12,035 nt of DNA from Pleurotus ostreatus/Saccharomyces cerevisiae fusant (lineage: Eukaryota > Opisthokonta), in the NCBI GenBank assembly GCA_024196135.1, contig JAMQCK010001101.1, positions 1 to 12,035 of the forward strand, given 5' to 3'. Made by a program: the position numbers and the translations under genes. Below, piece after piece: positions 6,501-11,658 of this stretch. Each line of letters begins with the position of its first letter. Position 1 is the first letter of the stretch. The notes under the pieces are model-generated. The model was given only the letters and a program-made list of their open reading frames with translations. It had not been told where the DNA came from and made no database searches.

Positions 6501-8659
6501 AGGAGGGTTTGGTCAAATTCCAGCCCTATCTCGAAGGATTGCAGATCATGCTAGTGACCGACCACAGCGCCCTGCAATGGGCCAAGACCTACGAGAACAG
6601 CAACAGGCGTCTCGCCTCTTGGGGAACAATATTCTCAGCCTTCAAGCCCGGCCTAGAAGTAATCCATCGTGCAGGGCGGATCCATTCCAACGTCGACCCC
6701 CTTAGCCGCATCCCGAGAGAGCCGCCCGCACAAGTGTCTCCAACCGCGTGCGAGGGCGCGTCCCTGGCATCCGACACGGCGGAGGCCGCCTTGCGCGAAG
6801 AAAGCGAGCGCCGCCGGAAAGCCAAGAGGGCATTCGAGAGCGAGAACCAGGCCGAAGCGTTCATCGCATCCTCCTGGGGCGACTGCGTACAGCACGCGCC
6901 GGAAGCTTACGCTGTACGCCGATCCTCGCGGCTAGCCCGTCGGGGGGCGAAGGAGCAAGAGCAAGACAAGGGAGACGAACTAGCCGAAACATCGACGCAC
7001 ACACACGAGCAGGGGAAGGCAGAGAAGGAACGGCAACCCAGCGGCGAAGGCGAGGACCAGGAGGAGACCGAAGGAGAACCTCTCGACGAGCTGCCAAATA
7101 GGGAAAGCTATCGCAAGATATTCGAACCGCCACCGACAATCCTAGTTCACCTCAAGCCGGAAAGAATAGACGACTTCGTCCAGGGCTACGCTCAAGATCC
7201 GTACTTCAAACAACGCTACGAGGAGGCCCCGGAATCAGGGTCTAGCAAGACGCCCGGACGGCGCTTCTTCAAGGACGAAAAGGGCCTGATGTACTTCCTG
7301 GACGCAGACTACGCCCCTCGCCTGTGCGTGCCCAAGTCGCAGCAAAAGCGGGTACTACAAGAGGCGCACGAGAACCCTATCGAGACCGCGCACGGAGGAC
7401 ATTTCAAGCTCTGGTCCAAACTCAGAAGCCGCTTTTACTGGAACAGGATGAAATTTACGATCGAAAAGTTCTGCGCTACATGCGACGTCTGTCAGAAGAG
7501 CAAGCTAGCTAACTTCAAGCGATTCGGAACCCTCATCCCTAATCCTGTCCCGGCTTCCCCCTACGAATCAGTCTCTATGGACTTCATCGTGCACCTTCCC
7601 CCGTCAAACGGGTTCGACGCCGTCTTGGTACTGGTGGACCGATTCACTAAACACGCGCAATTCGTGCCCACCACGACAAGCCTCAACAAGAAGGGCTTCG
7701 CGCAACTGTTCGTCAAGCACCTAGTGTGCAGGTATGGTGTCCCGAGCAGCTTGGTCATGGATCGCGACTCAAGATGGGCATACGACTTCTGGAAGGAGGT
7801 CTCCAACGAGCTCAAGACCGACCTCCTTATGTCCTCCTCGCATCACCCGCAACACGACGGACAAACGGAAGTCCTGAACAAACACCTCGAGACCATGCTG
7901 AGAGCCTATGTCGCGCAGGACACGAGTAACTGGGCCAACTTCCTCCACTTCTTGGAGTTCGCCTATAACGCGTCAGTACACAAGTCGACGCAGGAGGAGC
8001 CCTTCAAGTTACTCCTAGGATTCGTGCCGAAGTCGCCGACCGACTTCCTGAACAGACTGAAGCCCGAACAGGCGAGGAACAAGGGTCGAGAAGCGGAGCA
8101 ATTCCTCGAGGAGCTACGAATGAAGAGAGACGCGGCCCGCGATGCAATCGCGAAAGCGCAGGACGAGCAGGCGCGGGAGTACAATAAGGGAAGGCGTCCA
8201 ACCCCGGACTTCAAGACGGGGGATAAAGTTCTCGTCAACCCACACTCGCTGCAGTGGATAGAATCCAAGGGGAAGGGGCGTAAGCTACACCAACGCTGGA
8301 TAGGTCCCTTCGAAGTGGTACAGCGAATCAACCCCAACACCTTTCGACTGCGCATGGACGACCGCTACACGGCCACGCCGGTCTTTAATACCGACCACCT
8401 CAAGCGCTACCACGATTCCCCGAGCGAATTCGGACAGGATCGAGCCACCCTGGGCGACACGCGCGACGGGCGCATGGCTCACGACGAGTTCGAGGTCGAT
8501 CACATCCTAGAACATAAATGGGATAAGAAGAAAAGGAAGCAGGTTTACAAGGTGCGGTGGCTGGGATTCGGCCCCGGACACGACTCTTGGCAGACCGAAC
8601 AAGACCTCAAGAATTCGGCGGAGACCCTCCGCGTATATAAAGAAGAACACGACTTATGA
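518..8659 (+). CDS. gag-pol: Gag-Pol polyprotein of a Ty3/gypsy chromovirus, single frame
   Basis: This 2713-residue polyprotein encodes everything needed for particle formation, reverse transcription and integration. In order: disordered Pro/Ser-rich N terminus (1-165); helical region (about 169-313); Gly/Pro-rich tract (548-662); capsid-like gag domain (683-849); CCHC knuckle (965-978); acidic linker; retropepsin (DSGA at 1179-1182); beta-rich linker (about 1337-1420); RT with YIDD at 1746-1749; RNase H (1881-2064); charged linker with RRSSRLARR; integrase with HHCC, D2355, D2415 and E2451; GPF module (2596-2598); and chromodomain (2658-2708). The start is the first in-frame ATG after TGA at 458-460, in good context (AGCATGG). 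Gag and Pol share one frame, as in Tf1, so the usual frameshift for excess Gag is missing and other means must set the ratio. At more than twice Tf1's length, most of the excess lies in Gag. No stop or frameshift interrupts it. Confidence 0.96.
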   Translation: MAYSWRRGTGNLGTTKGNQSGRSFSGGDQPVLPFHRDSNPPSPLTPLPGETPHPSRPNLLKEAQKNNSKLPPPPKGPPSNKESKSEPPRPSSQDSSIPSSQIPSTTTGLPPSKESSPGPATTSLLFQPPPDTARASTSAAKLDNPFAPKTPAETQEVMEKAEALDDIQNVDASFYARDWTLPQERDSLEKRVKFYASRTDLREYDIEDLGVPLDGSRLRFRVRQTLAIDLLDVMDEFESLLNRLRSLDPDHVNEPSWQADPTGAFIKVLSGARTFASINSAWKGLSGRFAQGLRVYGKYLTRAYAAYGAAEGEVPSSPATTTASVYQEMERYPMAEEKIKYAFGAIPGLKMPAGFRGWTAKRGGRDRFVEVDMHELAPTPRHMSSYFPPREPEANPELVLYEGPRPYEYTRPSTSDTPAKEGYDLTSTGETGDVKGKKREHVTFQGNEPEDDYRQWNYEPPMDADTGYQYEYDLDHGTDYPETPAPPSRGRRGGRRTSIYSFFGAPTPSQTPFGQPVIPPPLHRGSSGQIPHRRRSGFVDVNRAFRAVGGAPPPDDGGGDDDGDDGGYDRGRRPLPDPPRGAGGGGGGNGGPGGGGNGSPGGGGGGGGPPPNPPGPPGGPRSIPPHMRPSRPGPRLSAPKGGGGGPPGGPPGGSSTNAAGRPLLPPYGNVLPTINPVLKSSDVPSWNGDKSTAVAYFWRINRIARGGGYLPEALGYWLWQKLQEGSSIDLWYMTVTEAQKDWMQENSYNWTQGIADGYLGRRWVNKLASDFRQSAFRDDRKHRYESPLDYLNRRIMTARFLGYSEQGSQDELQLIIERIPTHWHLVLSTSTLQDTDELKERAIEFEHELVSGSRQSEEDLETSVATILKRYGLTNASRSASSAKPPFRRTALNVELSDDDAAERPASAGSNAEESSSDEEGPWEEILAAAYSVVQKKTPPTNKKYPFEKRNDIRTTARKPPPAPCFACGSPYHWNRECPHRDEYMRDKRKEGYVAEPGEAAREKAYNAAWAMVSEQDFEWAVLPKATRSSEERKTLETIKEEDEGEADEEGAFEESPEERRAEVLFVSMPSVGSRIEVIEEEYWHEGGALPVDSPRIMEYIGEDASWRVQPDAASDDHSSSDDREAFAIPEVKPFADPPVKLRARINRPPGYASLGTSVLNIRVRLGSLEDEEIDGRMDSGANLSLLSAEQYDRLKNPPPIRKGAKMKLWQLTATSTPMRGYVRLQLFAEADDGTILELEVEAYVVEGMTVPLLLGEDFQQAYEVAVERRVDSGTKIYFAGAESAITATSANRTPDYERVARSYQGAVPEQAFARRAHRKKLKEDRRKRRKLAQEEDFTVRADRDVLLPPETVVRVPLRGPFAEEGEWVVEKTLLATSDSPHLAVPNTIIDAKSPSVPVANLSQSPRYVRQGEILGKIAHVEDYFDKPQTEEEWLRLAQHAHFVRTACDVNLGEATKSDEHQEEHSDVRPEDTAKKKAPREMRMPDAYTYAAWAAGQKPAKRKFFMPSREAYAGWKEESTDESDEYGPKTAAMPEVDEVKEEEFRRTLDVGALPDHLKERAWRMLEKHKRAFALDGRLGDYEAAARIRVKDGTEPIAVPMFQASPAKKQVIDEQIDKWFAQGVIEESRSPWSAPVVIAYRNGKPRFCVDYRRLNDATIPDEFPIPRQQEILASLSGAQVLSSLDALSGFTQLSVHPDDVEKTAFRTHRGLFQFKRLPFGLRNGPSIFQRVMNSVLAPYLWLFSLVYIDDIVVYSKSFEEHIDHLDKVLAAIETAKITLSPSKCHLFYDSIILLGHKVSRLGLSTHYEKVRAVLEMKRPNNRTELATFLGMTVYFNAFIPYYSDICSPLHALLRKGTPWRWDAAEEYAFLQAKKALQSAPVLGHPMEGRPYRLYTDASDYALGCALQQVQPIQVGDLKGTRTYDRLKALYEEGQPPPRLATRISSKISDVPDPVTWGATLDESTVHVERVIAYWSRSFKGAESRYSATEREALAAKEGLVKFQPYLEGLQIMLVTDHSALQWAKTYENSNRRLASWGTIFSAFKPGLEVIHRAGRIHSNVDPLSRIPREPPAQVSPTACEGASLASDTAEAALREESERRRKAKRAFESENQAEAFIASSWGDCVQHAPEAYAVRRSSRLARRGAKEQEQDKGDELAETSTHTHEQGKAEKERQPSGEGEDQEETEGEPLDELPNRESYRKIFEPPPTILVHLKPERIDDFVQGYAQDPYFKQRYEEAPESGSSKTPGRRFFKDEKGLMYFLDADYAPRLCVPKSQQKRVLQEAHENPIETAHGGHFKLWSKLRSRFYWNRMKFTIEKFCATCDVCQKSKLANFKRFGTLIPNPVPASPYESVSMDFIVHLPPSNGFDAVLVLVDRFTKHAQFVPTTTSLNKKGFAQLFVKHLVCRYGVPSSLVMDRDSRWAYDFWKEVSNELKTDLLMSSSHHPQHDGQTEVLNKHLETMLRAYVAQDTSNWANFLHFLEFAYNASVHKSTQEEPFKLLLGFVPKSPTDFLNRLKPEQARNKGREAEQFLEELRMKRDAARDAIAKAQDEQAREYNKGRRPTPDFKTGDKVLVNPHSLQWIESKGKGRKLHQRWIGPFEVVQRINPNTFRLRMDDRYTATPVFNTDHLKRYHDSPSEFGQDRATLGDTRDGRMAHDEFEVDHILEHKWDKKKRKQVYKVRWLGFGPGHDSWQTEQDLKNSAETLRVYKEEHDL
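1022..1456 (+). other. Uncharacterised helical region in the Gag N terminus
   Basis: Residues about 169-313 of the polyprotein are rich in Leu, Arg, Glu and Asp and predicted by eye to be mostly helical, in contrast to the Pro/Ser-rich sequence before it and the charged, Tyr-rich sequence after it. It may be a folded matrix-like or assembly domain. I recognise no named family. Confidence 0.4.
2159..2503 (+). repeat. Gly/Pro-rich low-complexity tract coded by GGN triplets
   Basis: Residues 548-662 start with an Asp/Gly cluster and continue as Gly runs of up to eight residues alternating with Pro-rich and Arg-containing stretches. The DNA is a run of GGA, GGC and GGG triplets (densest at 2261-2342 and 2440-2478). 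The tract just precedes the capsid-like domain. It is probably disordered and could bind RNA or promote condensation, and it is prone to length change by slippage. Confidence 0.8.
2564..3064 (+). other. Gag capsid-like domain
   Basis: Residues 683-849 show the pattern of retrotransposon gag domains: a start around VPSWNGD, a Trp-rich helical stretch, the segment ending in a YLGRRWV-like motif, then SPLDYLNRR and a C-terminal run of helices ending in FEHEL. In this family the domain forms the particle shell. The zinc knuckle about 115 residues downstream supports the call. The assignment is by pattern, not by a profile search. Confidence 0.75.
3410..3451 (+). other. CCHC zinc knuckle (nucleocapsid)
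   Basis: Residues 965-978 read CFACGSPYHWNREC, an exact C-x2-C-x4-H-x4-C knuckle (C965, C968, H973, C978), preceded by Arg/Lys/Pro-rich sequence. It binds zinc and is expected to package genomic RNA. Only one knuckle is present. Confidence 0.95.
3962..4357 (+). other. Retropepsin-type aspartic protease
   Basis: Residues about 1149-1280 contain the active-site motif DSGA (D1179, S1180, G1181, A1182) followed by hydrophobic NLSLLS, and about 70 residues later VPLLLGEDF (1251-1259), matching the second hydrophobic-G motif of retropepsins. One half-site is encoded, so it should work as a dimer and cut the polyprotein. Confidence 0.9.
4526..4777 (+). other. Beta-rich linker between protease and RT
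   Basis: Residues about 1337-1420 alternate hydrophobic residues and carry the signature L-A-V-P-N-T, then a VPVANLS-like strand and a YVRQGEILG-like turn. I recall a similar module between protease and RT in many gypsy elements. Its function is not known to me. It is followed by a charged linker of about 125 residues before RT. Confidence 0.5.
5309..5923 (+). other. Reverse transcriptase core
   Basis: Residues about 1598-1802 hold the canonical gypsy RT blocks: a GVIEESRSPWSAPVV-type start, RFCVDYRRLN, SSLDALSGF with catalytic D1684, the RLPFGLRNGPSIFQ segment, and YIDD with D1748 and D1749. All three catalytic aspartates are present. A connection region (1803-1880) with a FLGMTVYFNAFI-type motif leads to RNase H. 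Confidence 0.97.
6158..6709 (+). other. RNase H domain
   Basis: Residues 1881-2064 carry D1895 (TDAS), the TERE motif (E1988 and E1990, the latter probably catalytic by alignment with Ty3 and HIV), D2015 (VTDHSAL) and D2060 (VDPLSR), the usual D-E-D-D set. It degrades template RNA during reverse transcription and leaves the polypurine primer. A 61-residue insert separates the first beta strands (see 6239-6421). Confidence 0.93.
6239..6421 (+). other. 61-residue insertion inside RNase H
   Basis: Residues 1908-1968 lie between LGCALQQ and VIAYWSR, which are adjacent or nearly so in typical gypsy RNase H. The insert is Lys/Arg/Asp rich with several Pro, and contains a DLKGT-like and a YDRLKALYEEG-like segment. 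I recall similar inserts in basidiomycete gypsy elements, so it is probably a lineage trait rather than damage. Confidence 0.7.
7367..7492 (+). other. Integrase HHCC zinc-binding domain
   Basis: Residues 2284-2325 hold H2284, H2292 and H2295, then FYWNRM (a conserved block) and CATCDVC, with C2322 and C2325 as the usual C-x2-C pair and an extra C2319. The fold binds zinc and helps integrase multimerise. Confidence 0.9.
7562..7993 (+). other. Integrase catalytic core (DD35E)
   Basis: Residues about 2349-2492 contain D2355 (SMDFIV), D2415 (MDRDSRW) and E2451 (HDGQTEVLN). There are 35 residues between the second Asp and the Glu, the DD35E signature of retroviral-type integrases. This domain joins the linear cDNA to host DNA. 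Confidence 0.96.
8222..8410 (+). other. Integrase C-terminal GPF/Y module
   Basis: Residues about 2569-2631 run from a GDKVLV strand through RWIGPFEVV (GPF at 2596-2598) to an NTDHLKRY end, the GPF/Y module of Ty3/gypsy integrases. It contributes to DNA binding and multimerisation and lies just before the chromodomain. Confidence 0.9.
8489..8641 (+). other. Chromodomain at the Pol C terminus
   Basis: Residues 2658-2708 follow the classical pattern FEVDHILEH, a basic turn, VYKVRWLGF, DSWQTEQDL and a C-terminal helix. The positions that form the methyl-lysine aromatic cage in HP1 are F2658, W2681 and F2684, so the cage appears intact. By analogy it should bind methylated histone H3 and steer integration to heterochromatin. 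Confidence 0.93.
8634..8641 (+). promoter_or_regulatory. Consensus TATA box near the end of pol, possible promoter of the second gene
   Basis: TATATAAA is a perfect match to TATAWAAR-type boxes in an otherwise GC-rich element, and the only such box I noticed. It lies in the codons GTA-TAT-AAA of the chromodomain tail, where three A/T-ending codons in a row are unusual for this gene. Initiation 25-35 bases downstream would start RNA after the ATG at 8656 and about 240-250 bases before the ATG at 8915. Confidence 0.4.
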
Positions 8660-8914
8660 GTCGAAGGACGCCGGCAAGTACCATAGGACTGTACCACCAC
8701 GCGCCCTCGGCTAAACACACGAGGGCGGCGACATGTAAACTACACTCCCCCCACACGTGTACAAACCCGGATACCGCCTGGCAGCGACGAGGCGTCTCTT
8801 CCCGAACCACCACCTCCGCGCCCTCTCGAGCTCTGCCAGTCGTCAAACGACGGAGAACTCCAGAAGGTGAGAGATTAGTAGCGATCGCTAGCGACGTACT
8901 AGACCTCTCCAGCG
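8660..8914 (+). other. Spacer between gag-pol and the second gene
   Basis: This 255-base stretch has stops in the gag-pol phase at 8684, 8876, 8879 and 8900, so simple readthrough cannot join the two proteins. One minimal upstream frame, ATG-TAA, lies at 8733-8738. Near its end are a donor-like GTGAGA (8867) and a pyrimidine-CAG acceptor-like site (8904-8912). No RNA gene is visible. Confidence 0.6.
8867..8912 (+). other. Candidate 46-base intron or splice acceptor before the second gene
   Basis: The stretch begins GTGAGA and ends CCTCTCCAG, with a TACTAGAC branch-like sequence at 8897-8904. Its length fits short basidiomycete introns. The CAG ends two bases before the ATG at 8915, so the same acceptor could instead be joined to a donor near the 5' leader to make a subgenomic RNA. 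No donor there is convincing. An intron removed from genomic RNA would be lost on retrotransposition, so splicing would have to be confined to other transcripts. Confidence 0.3.
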
Positions 8915-11617
8915 ATGGCCGTCCTCTCCAAGCTGGCGCTTCGTCCTGACTATCCTTACGCGTCCGACCGTCCCACGGTCTACGTGATCGAAGGAGAGAC
9001 GTTCGTCGCCTTCGGGTCAATGACGCCCGAGCAATTCTGGGACGGCGTGGGACGACGCCGATTCGAGCACCCATCGTTCAAAGAGTTCAGCCTCTTCCTC
9101 GACTACGCGACTCCCGACCTGCCGCAGGACCCGTACATCCCCCTCGACTCTCCGTTCGAAGACGATCCCGAGCAAGACCCTATCGAGTTCGTCCTGAACG
9201 ACGACGACGAGATGCACATCTACGAGTCGCCGGAAGGGACGTACCGCATCAAACTCGACTGGAAGGACAACTACTTCGTACTGCAAAGGAAGCTCGACAA
9301 ATGCAACTTGGCGATCTTGGACCAGCCGCCAGGCGGTCACAAGCTCGCCATGGGCACCTCCGAACGCGACTTGCTGGAGATAAGGACTCTTCATCGGTCG
9401 CGAAGGCACGCCGAGGACATCCTCTGGAAGCTGAAAGGGGCTGCGCGCAACAATCTCGGCCTCCTGAACTACCTCACCCACACCCTAACCTGGTGGCAAG
9501 AAGCGTTGGAGGAGGACGACTGTGCGTTCGTACGGTCCCTCAACCTGCCTCTCCGACCCAAACGGGGCTGCCTCGTTAACCCCCTCTCGGATTGGTCCTT
9601 CCTGAATATCCCTCTCCTACGCCAACACGACGTACCGTTCGCCTACGTCTGGTCGGAGGCGGTCAACGCGCAGCCTAGATTCGCGCGGCTCGACCCGAAG
9701 TTCGTGCAGGGGTACTACCAGGTGAAAGAGGAGCTGGGCCGCGAGCCTCGTCCCGAAGAGATCCCCGTGATCGCTAGCGGCGACAGGGACGCCCTCTACT
9801 TCGACCATCTCTTGCAGGACAAGAGGAAGCGGACGAAGGGATCGATGGCGCGCGACTACCAGCCCGGCAGCTCCTACGTCCTGCAGATGCACGAAGGGTG
9901 GAAGGGAGTCGAGTTGGACGACCCCGCGGCCATACAACGGTGTCTCGATCGGTACGAACACTACGCGGAGCGTTCGACGAATGGCGAAGAACGAGTGGTC
10001 ATCGAGGCTTGGTCTCTACGCGACTCCGACGAGCAATCGGTAGGAGCCACGTTTGAGCTCGGACCCGTCGCCTCGCAGAGCGCCCTGTCGGACAGGATTG
10101 GGGAGCGAGCAGACATCTCCGTCTACGAGAGAAGGGAGATGTACAGGCTCAGCTGTGCTCCGTGGGGCGGCGCGCAGTACGACGCGGCAACGGGAGAACT
10201 GCGGGAAGCAGTGGACCTGAACAAGGAAACGGCGTTGGCTGACCTGGAGAAACTCTTCTATCCGCGCGAGGCCGAACTAGCTCACTCTCTCCCGCCTCCG
10301 GGACTGGAAGAAACACCGGAGGACAGTGACCCCTCCATGGACATCTCGCCGGGGGACCGCGCGTCCGCCGGAGCCGGCCGCTCCCGCGCGTCGACTCCAG
10401 TTCTCCTGAGGCGCATGGCTGTCCCTCCTCACGCGCAGATGGCGTCGCCCCCAACTACTCACGACAGCTGGAGGACGGACAGAGCTAGCGAGTTGGGGCT
10501 CAACGAAGGAGGGAGACGCAGCGCTTCCCCTAGGCGGGGCGTGCGAGTCCCGGAAGGTAGCTCGAACCTGACCATGCCCGACCCGTCGCGAATCCGAAGG
10601 AGCGACATCGCCACCCCTTCTTCCGCTAACTGGGGCCAGCGCTTCCGCCTCTTCCAAGCTAGTTTCGTTCCCCTCCTCGCGCAACTCAGCCCTCGCCCAT
10701 ATCCACGCTTCGAGGACGAGTTCTTCGACCTCGCCTGGGAGGAGCAGTTCGTGCAATACGGATACCTGCGCATTCCGGACGACGCGGATAGAGTTCGCGT
10801 CATCCTCTGGCTCGAGACGCAGGACTTCAGCGGCCCGCGGCAGCTCCTTCACCTCTGCCTGGCGGCCGGTATCCGTATTCACTTAGGCTACCGCACTGAC
10901 GCACCGCTCCCCGACAACGCCAAGGAGATCGCAGGGCCTATCCCGGAACATCATGAGAGCGAGTATCTGTCCTTCGGGGACGGAGGCACGGAGCTGTACG
11001 CCAGCTACCGCGGCATGGTTCAGGACTTGTGCCGCCGAGAGTACGCCCCTTCCTTCCTCTGCTACGGCGGCTTTGTGTCGGCTATCGCAGCCAAGTACGG
11101 CAGAGATATCATCAAGGATCGGCTGAAGGAAGGCCTTAGCCTCCCCGCTCGTTTCCACAAGCTCGGCCAAGTCGAGCACCCGTACGGCGTCTACCCCGAA
11201 GTCCTCGTCGAGCGCCCGCCGCCCCGGGACGTCAACAAGCTACTCGGAATGGTCATCGGCAAGGACGGGAACAAGAAGTACTGGCTATACCCGCCTCCAC
11301 CGCTCTGGGAATCGCTCTGGCCGGGGAATGGCGAGTGGAATTACGAGGAGGAGCAGTACTTCCTGGATCTATACGCGGGCTGGGAAAAGGGCGCTCGCTC
11401 CCCGTGGTCGATGAAGAGATGGAAGGATCACCTCGAAGGCCTGGCGCACAAGATGCGGGATCGGCACCCCGACCGCGTCGCTCCATCCATGAGCGTCCGC
11501 ACGGCGCGTGACTGGGCCATCTTGTTCGACCTGGTGTACGGCGTCGAGGACGCGACAATCGCTCTCCGCGACCTGGGCTCTTCGTTCCGCGCGCAGAAGC
11601 TGCCGCTGTTCCGGTGA
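8915..11617 (+). CDS. Second gene of the element: 900-residue protein of unknown function in the env position
   Basis: I do not recognise a named domain. The protein has two apparently folded modules, about residues 1-455 and 572-900, joined by a disordered Ser/Pro/Arg-rich linker (about 458-568). The first module contains a Trp/acidic segment (W193, W194) and a PKRGCLVNPLSDW-like block (215-227); the second has CYGGFVSAIA (from C716) and a Pro/Trp-rich block near 789-817. There is no signal peptide, membrane segment, Cys/His cluster or fusion-peptide-like run, so it is not an obvious envelope protein. The start is the first ATG after in-phase TAG at 8900, with G at -3 and +4. The stop is 41 bases before the 3' LTR and just upstream of the polypurine tract, so the gene is inside the mobile unit. 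Codon use resembles gag-pol, arguing against recent capture. I recall loosely similar unnamed Agaricomycete proteins, with low certainty. Confidence 0.88.
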   Translation: MAVLSKLALRPDYPYASDRPTVYVIEGETFVAFGSMTPEQFWDGVGRRRFEHPSFKEFSLFLDYATPDLPQDPYIPLDSPFEDDPEQDPIEFVLNDDDEMHIYESPEGTYRIKLDWKDNYFVLQRKLDKCNLAILDQPPGGHKLAMGTSERDLLEIRTLHRSRRHAEDILWKLKGAARNNLGLLNYLTHTLTWWQEALEEDDCAFVRSLNLPLRPKRGCLVNPLSDWSFLNIPLLRQHDVPFAYVWSEAVNAQPRFARLDPKFVQGYYQVKEELGREPRPEEIPVIASGDRDALYFDHLLQDKRKRTKGSMARDYQPGSSYVLQMHEGWKGVELDDPAAIQRCLDRYEHYAERSTNGEERVVIEAWSLRDSDEQSVGATFELGPVASQSALSDRIGERADISVYERREMYRLSCAPWGGAQYDAATGELREAVDLNKETALADLEKLFYPREAELAHSLPPPGLEETPEDSDPSMDISPGDRASAGAGRSRASTPVLLRRMAVPPHAQMASPPTTHDSWRTDRASELGLNEGGRRSASPRRGVRVPEGSSNLTMPDPSRIRRSDIATPSSANWGQRFRLFQASFVPLLAQLSPRPYPRFEDEFFDLAWEEQFVQYGYLRIPDDADRVRVILWLETQDFSGPRQLLHLCLAAGIRIHLGYRTDAPLPDNAKEIAGPIPEHHESEYLSFGDGGTELYASYRGMVQDLCRREYAPSFLCYGGFVSAIAAKYGRDIIKDRLKEGLSLPARFHKLGQVEHPYGVYPEVLVERPPPRDVNKLLGMVIGKDGNKKYWLYPPPPLWESLWPGNGEWNYEEEQYFLDLYAGWEKGARSPWSMKRWKDHLEGLAHKMRDRHPDRVAPSMSVRTARDWAILFDLVYGVEDATIALRDLGSSFRAQKLPLFR

Positions 11618-11644
11618 ATAAGCCAGAGGTACGAGCGCGTCTTC

Positions 11645-11655
11645 AGAGTGGGGGG
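11645..11655 (+). promoter_or_regulatory. Polypurine tract for plus-strand priming
   Basis: AGAGTGGGGGG is purine except for one T and is separated from the 3' LTR only by CTT. This is where RNase H leaves the plus-strand primer in LTR elements. Just 27 bases separate it from the stop of the second gene. Confidence 0.75.
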
Positions 11656-11658
11656 CTT

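Larger units (their letters stand above)
8656..8949 (+). other. Overlapping short frame starting in the gag-pol stop (ATGA)
   Basis: ATG at 8656-8658 overlaps the gag-pol TGA at 8657-8659, and the frame stays open for 97 codons, running into the start of the second gene in another phase. Its predicted peptide is basic, Ser/Thr/Arg rich and low in hydrophobics, so it does not look like a folded protein. It may be a reinitiation frame, a leader frame, or chance. If the candidate intron at 8867-8912 were removed, 70 of its codons would join the second gene in phase. Confidence 0.25.

Noticed and set aside
8657..8914. Readthrough of the gag-pol stop into the second gene, which is in the same phase
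   Set aside because: Further in-phase stops at 8684, 8876, 8879 and 8900 would block it; the shared phase has a one-in-three chance.
10277..10882. Antisense frame of 201 codons opposite the second gene
   Set aside because: It overlaps the disordered linker of the sense gene, looks like low-complexity shadow sequence, and has no supporting motif.
8915..11617. Second gene as an envelope gene
   Set aside because: Only the position fits. There is no signal peptide, no membrane anchor, no cleavage-site pattern and no Cys pairing typical of envelope proteins.
11617..11622. AATAAG as a polyadenylation signal after the second gene
   Set aside because: It is a weak variant overlapping the stop codon, and LTR elements normally end their RNA inside the 3' LTR.
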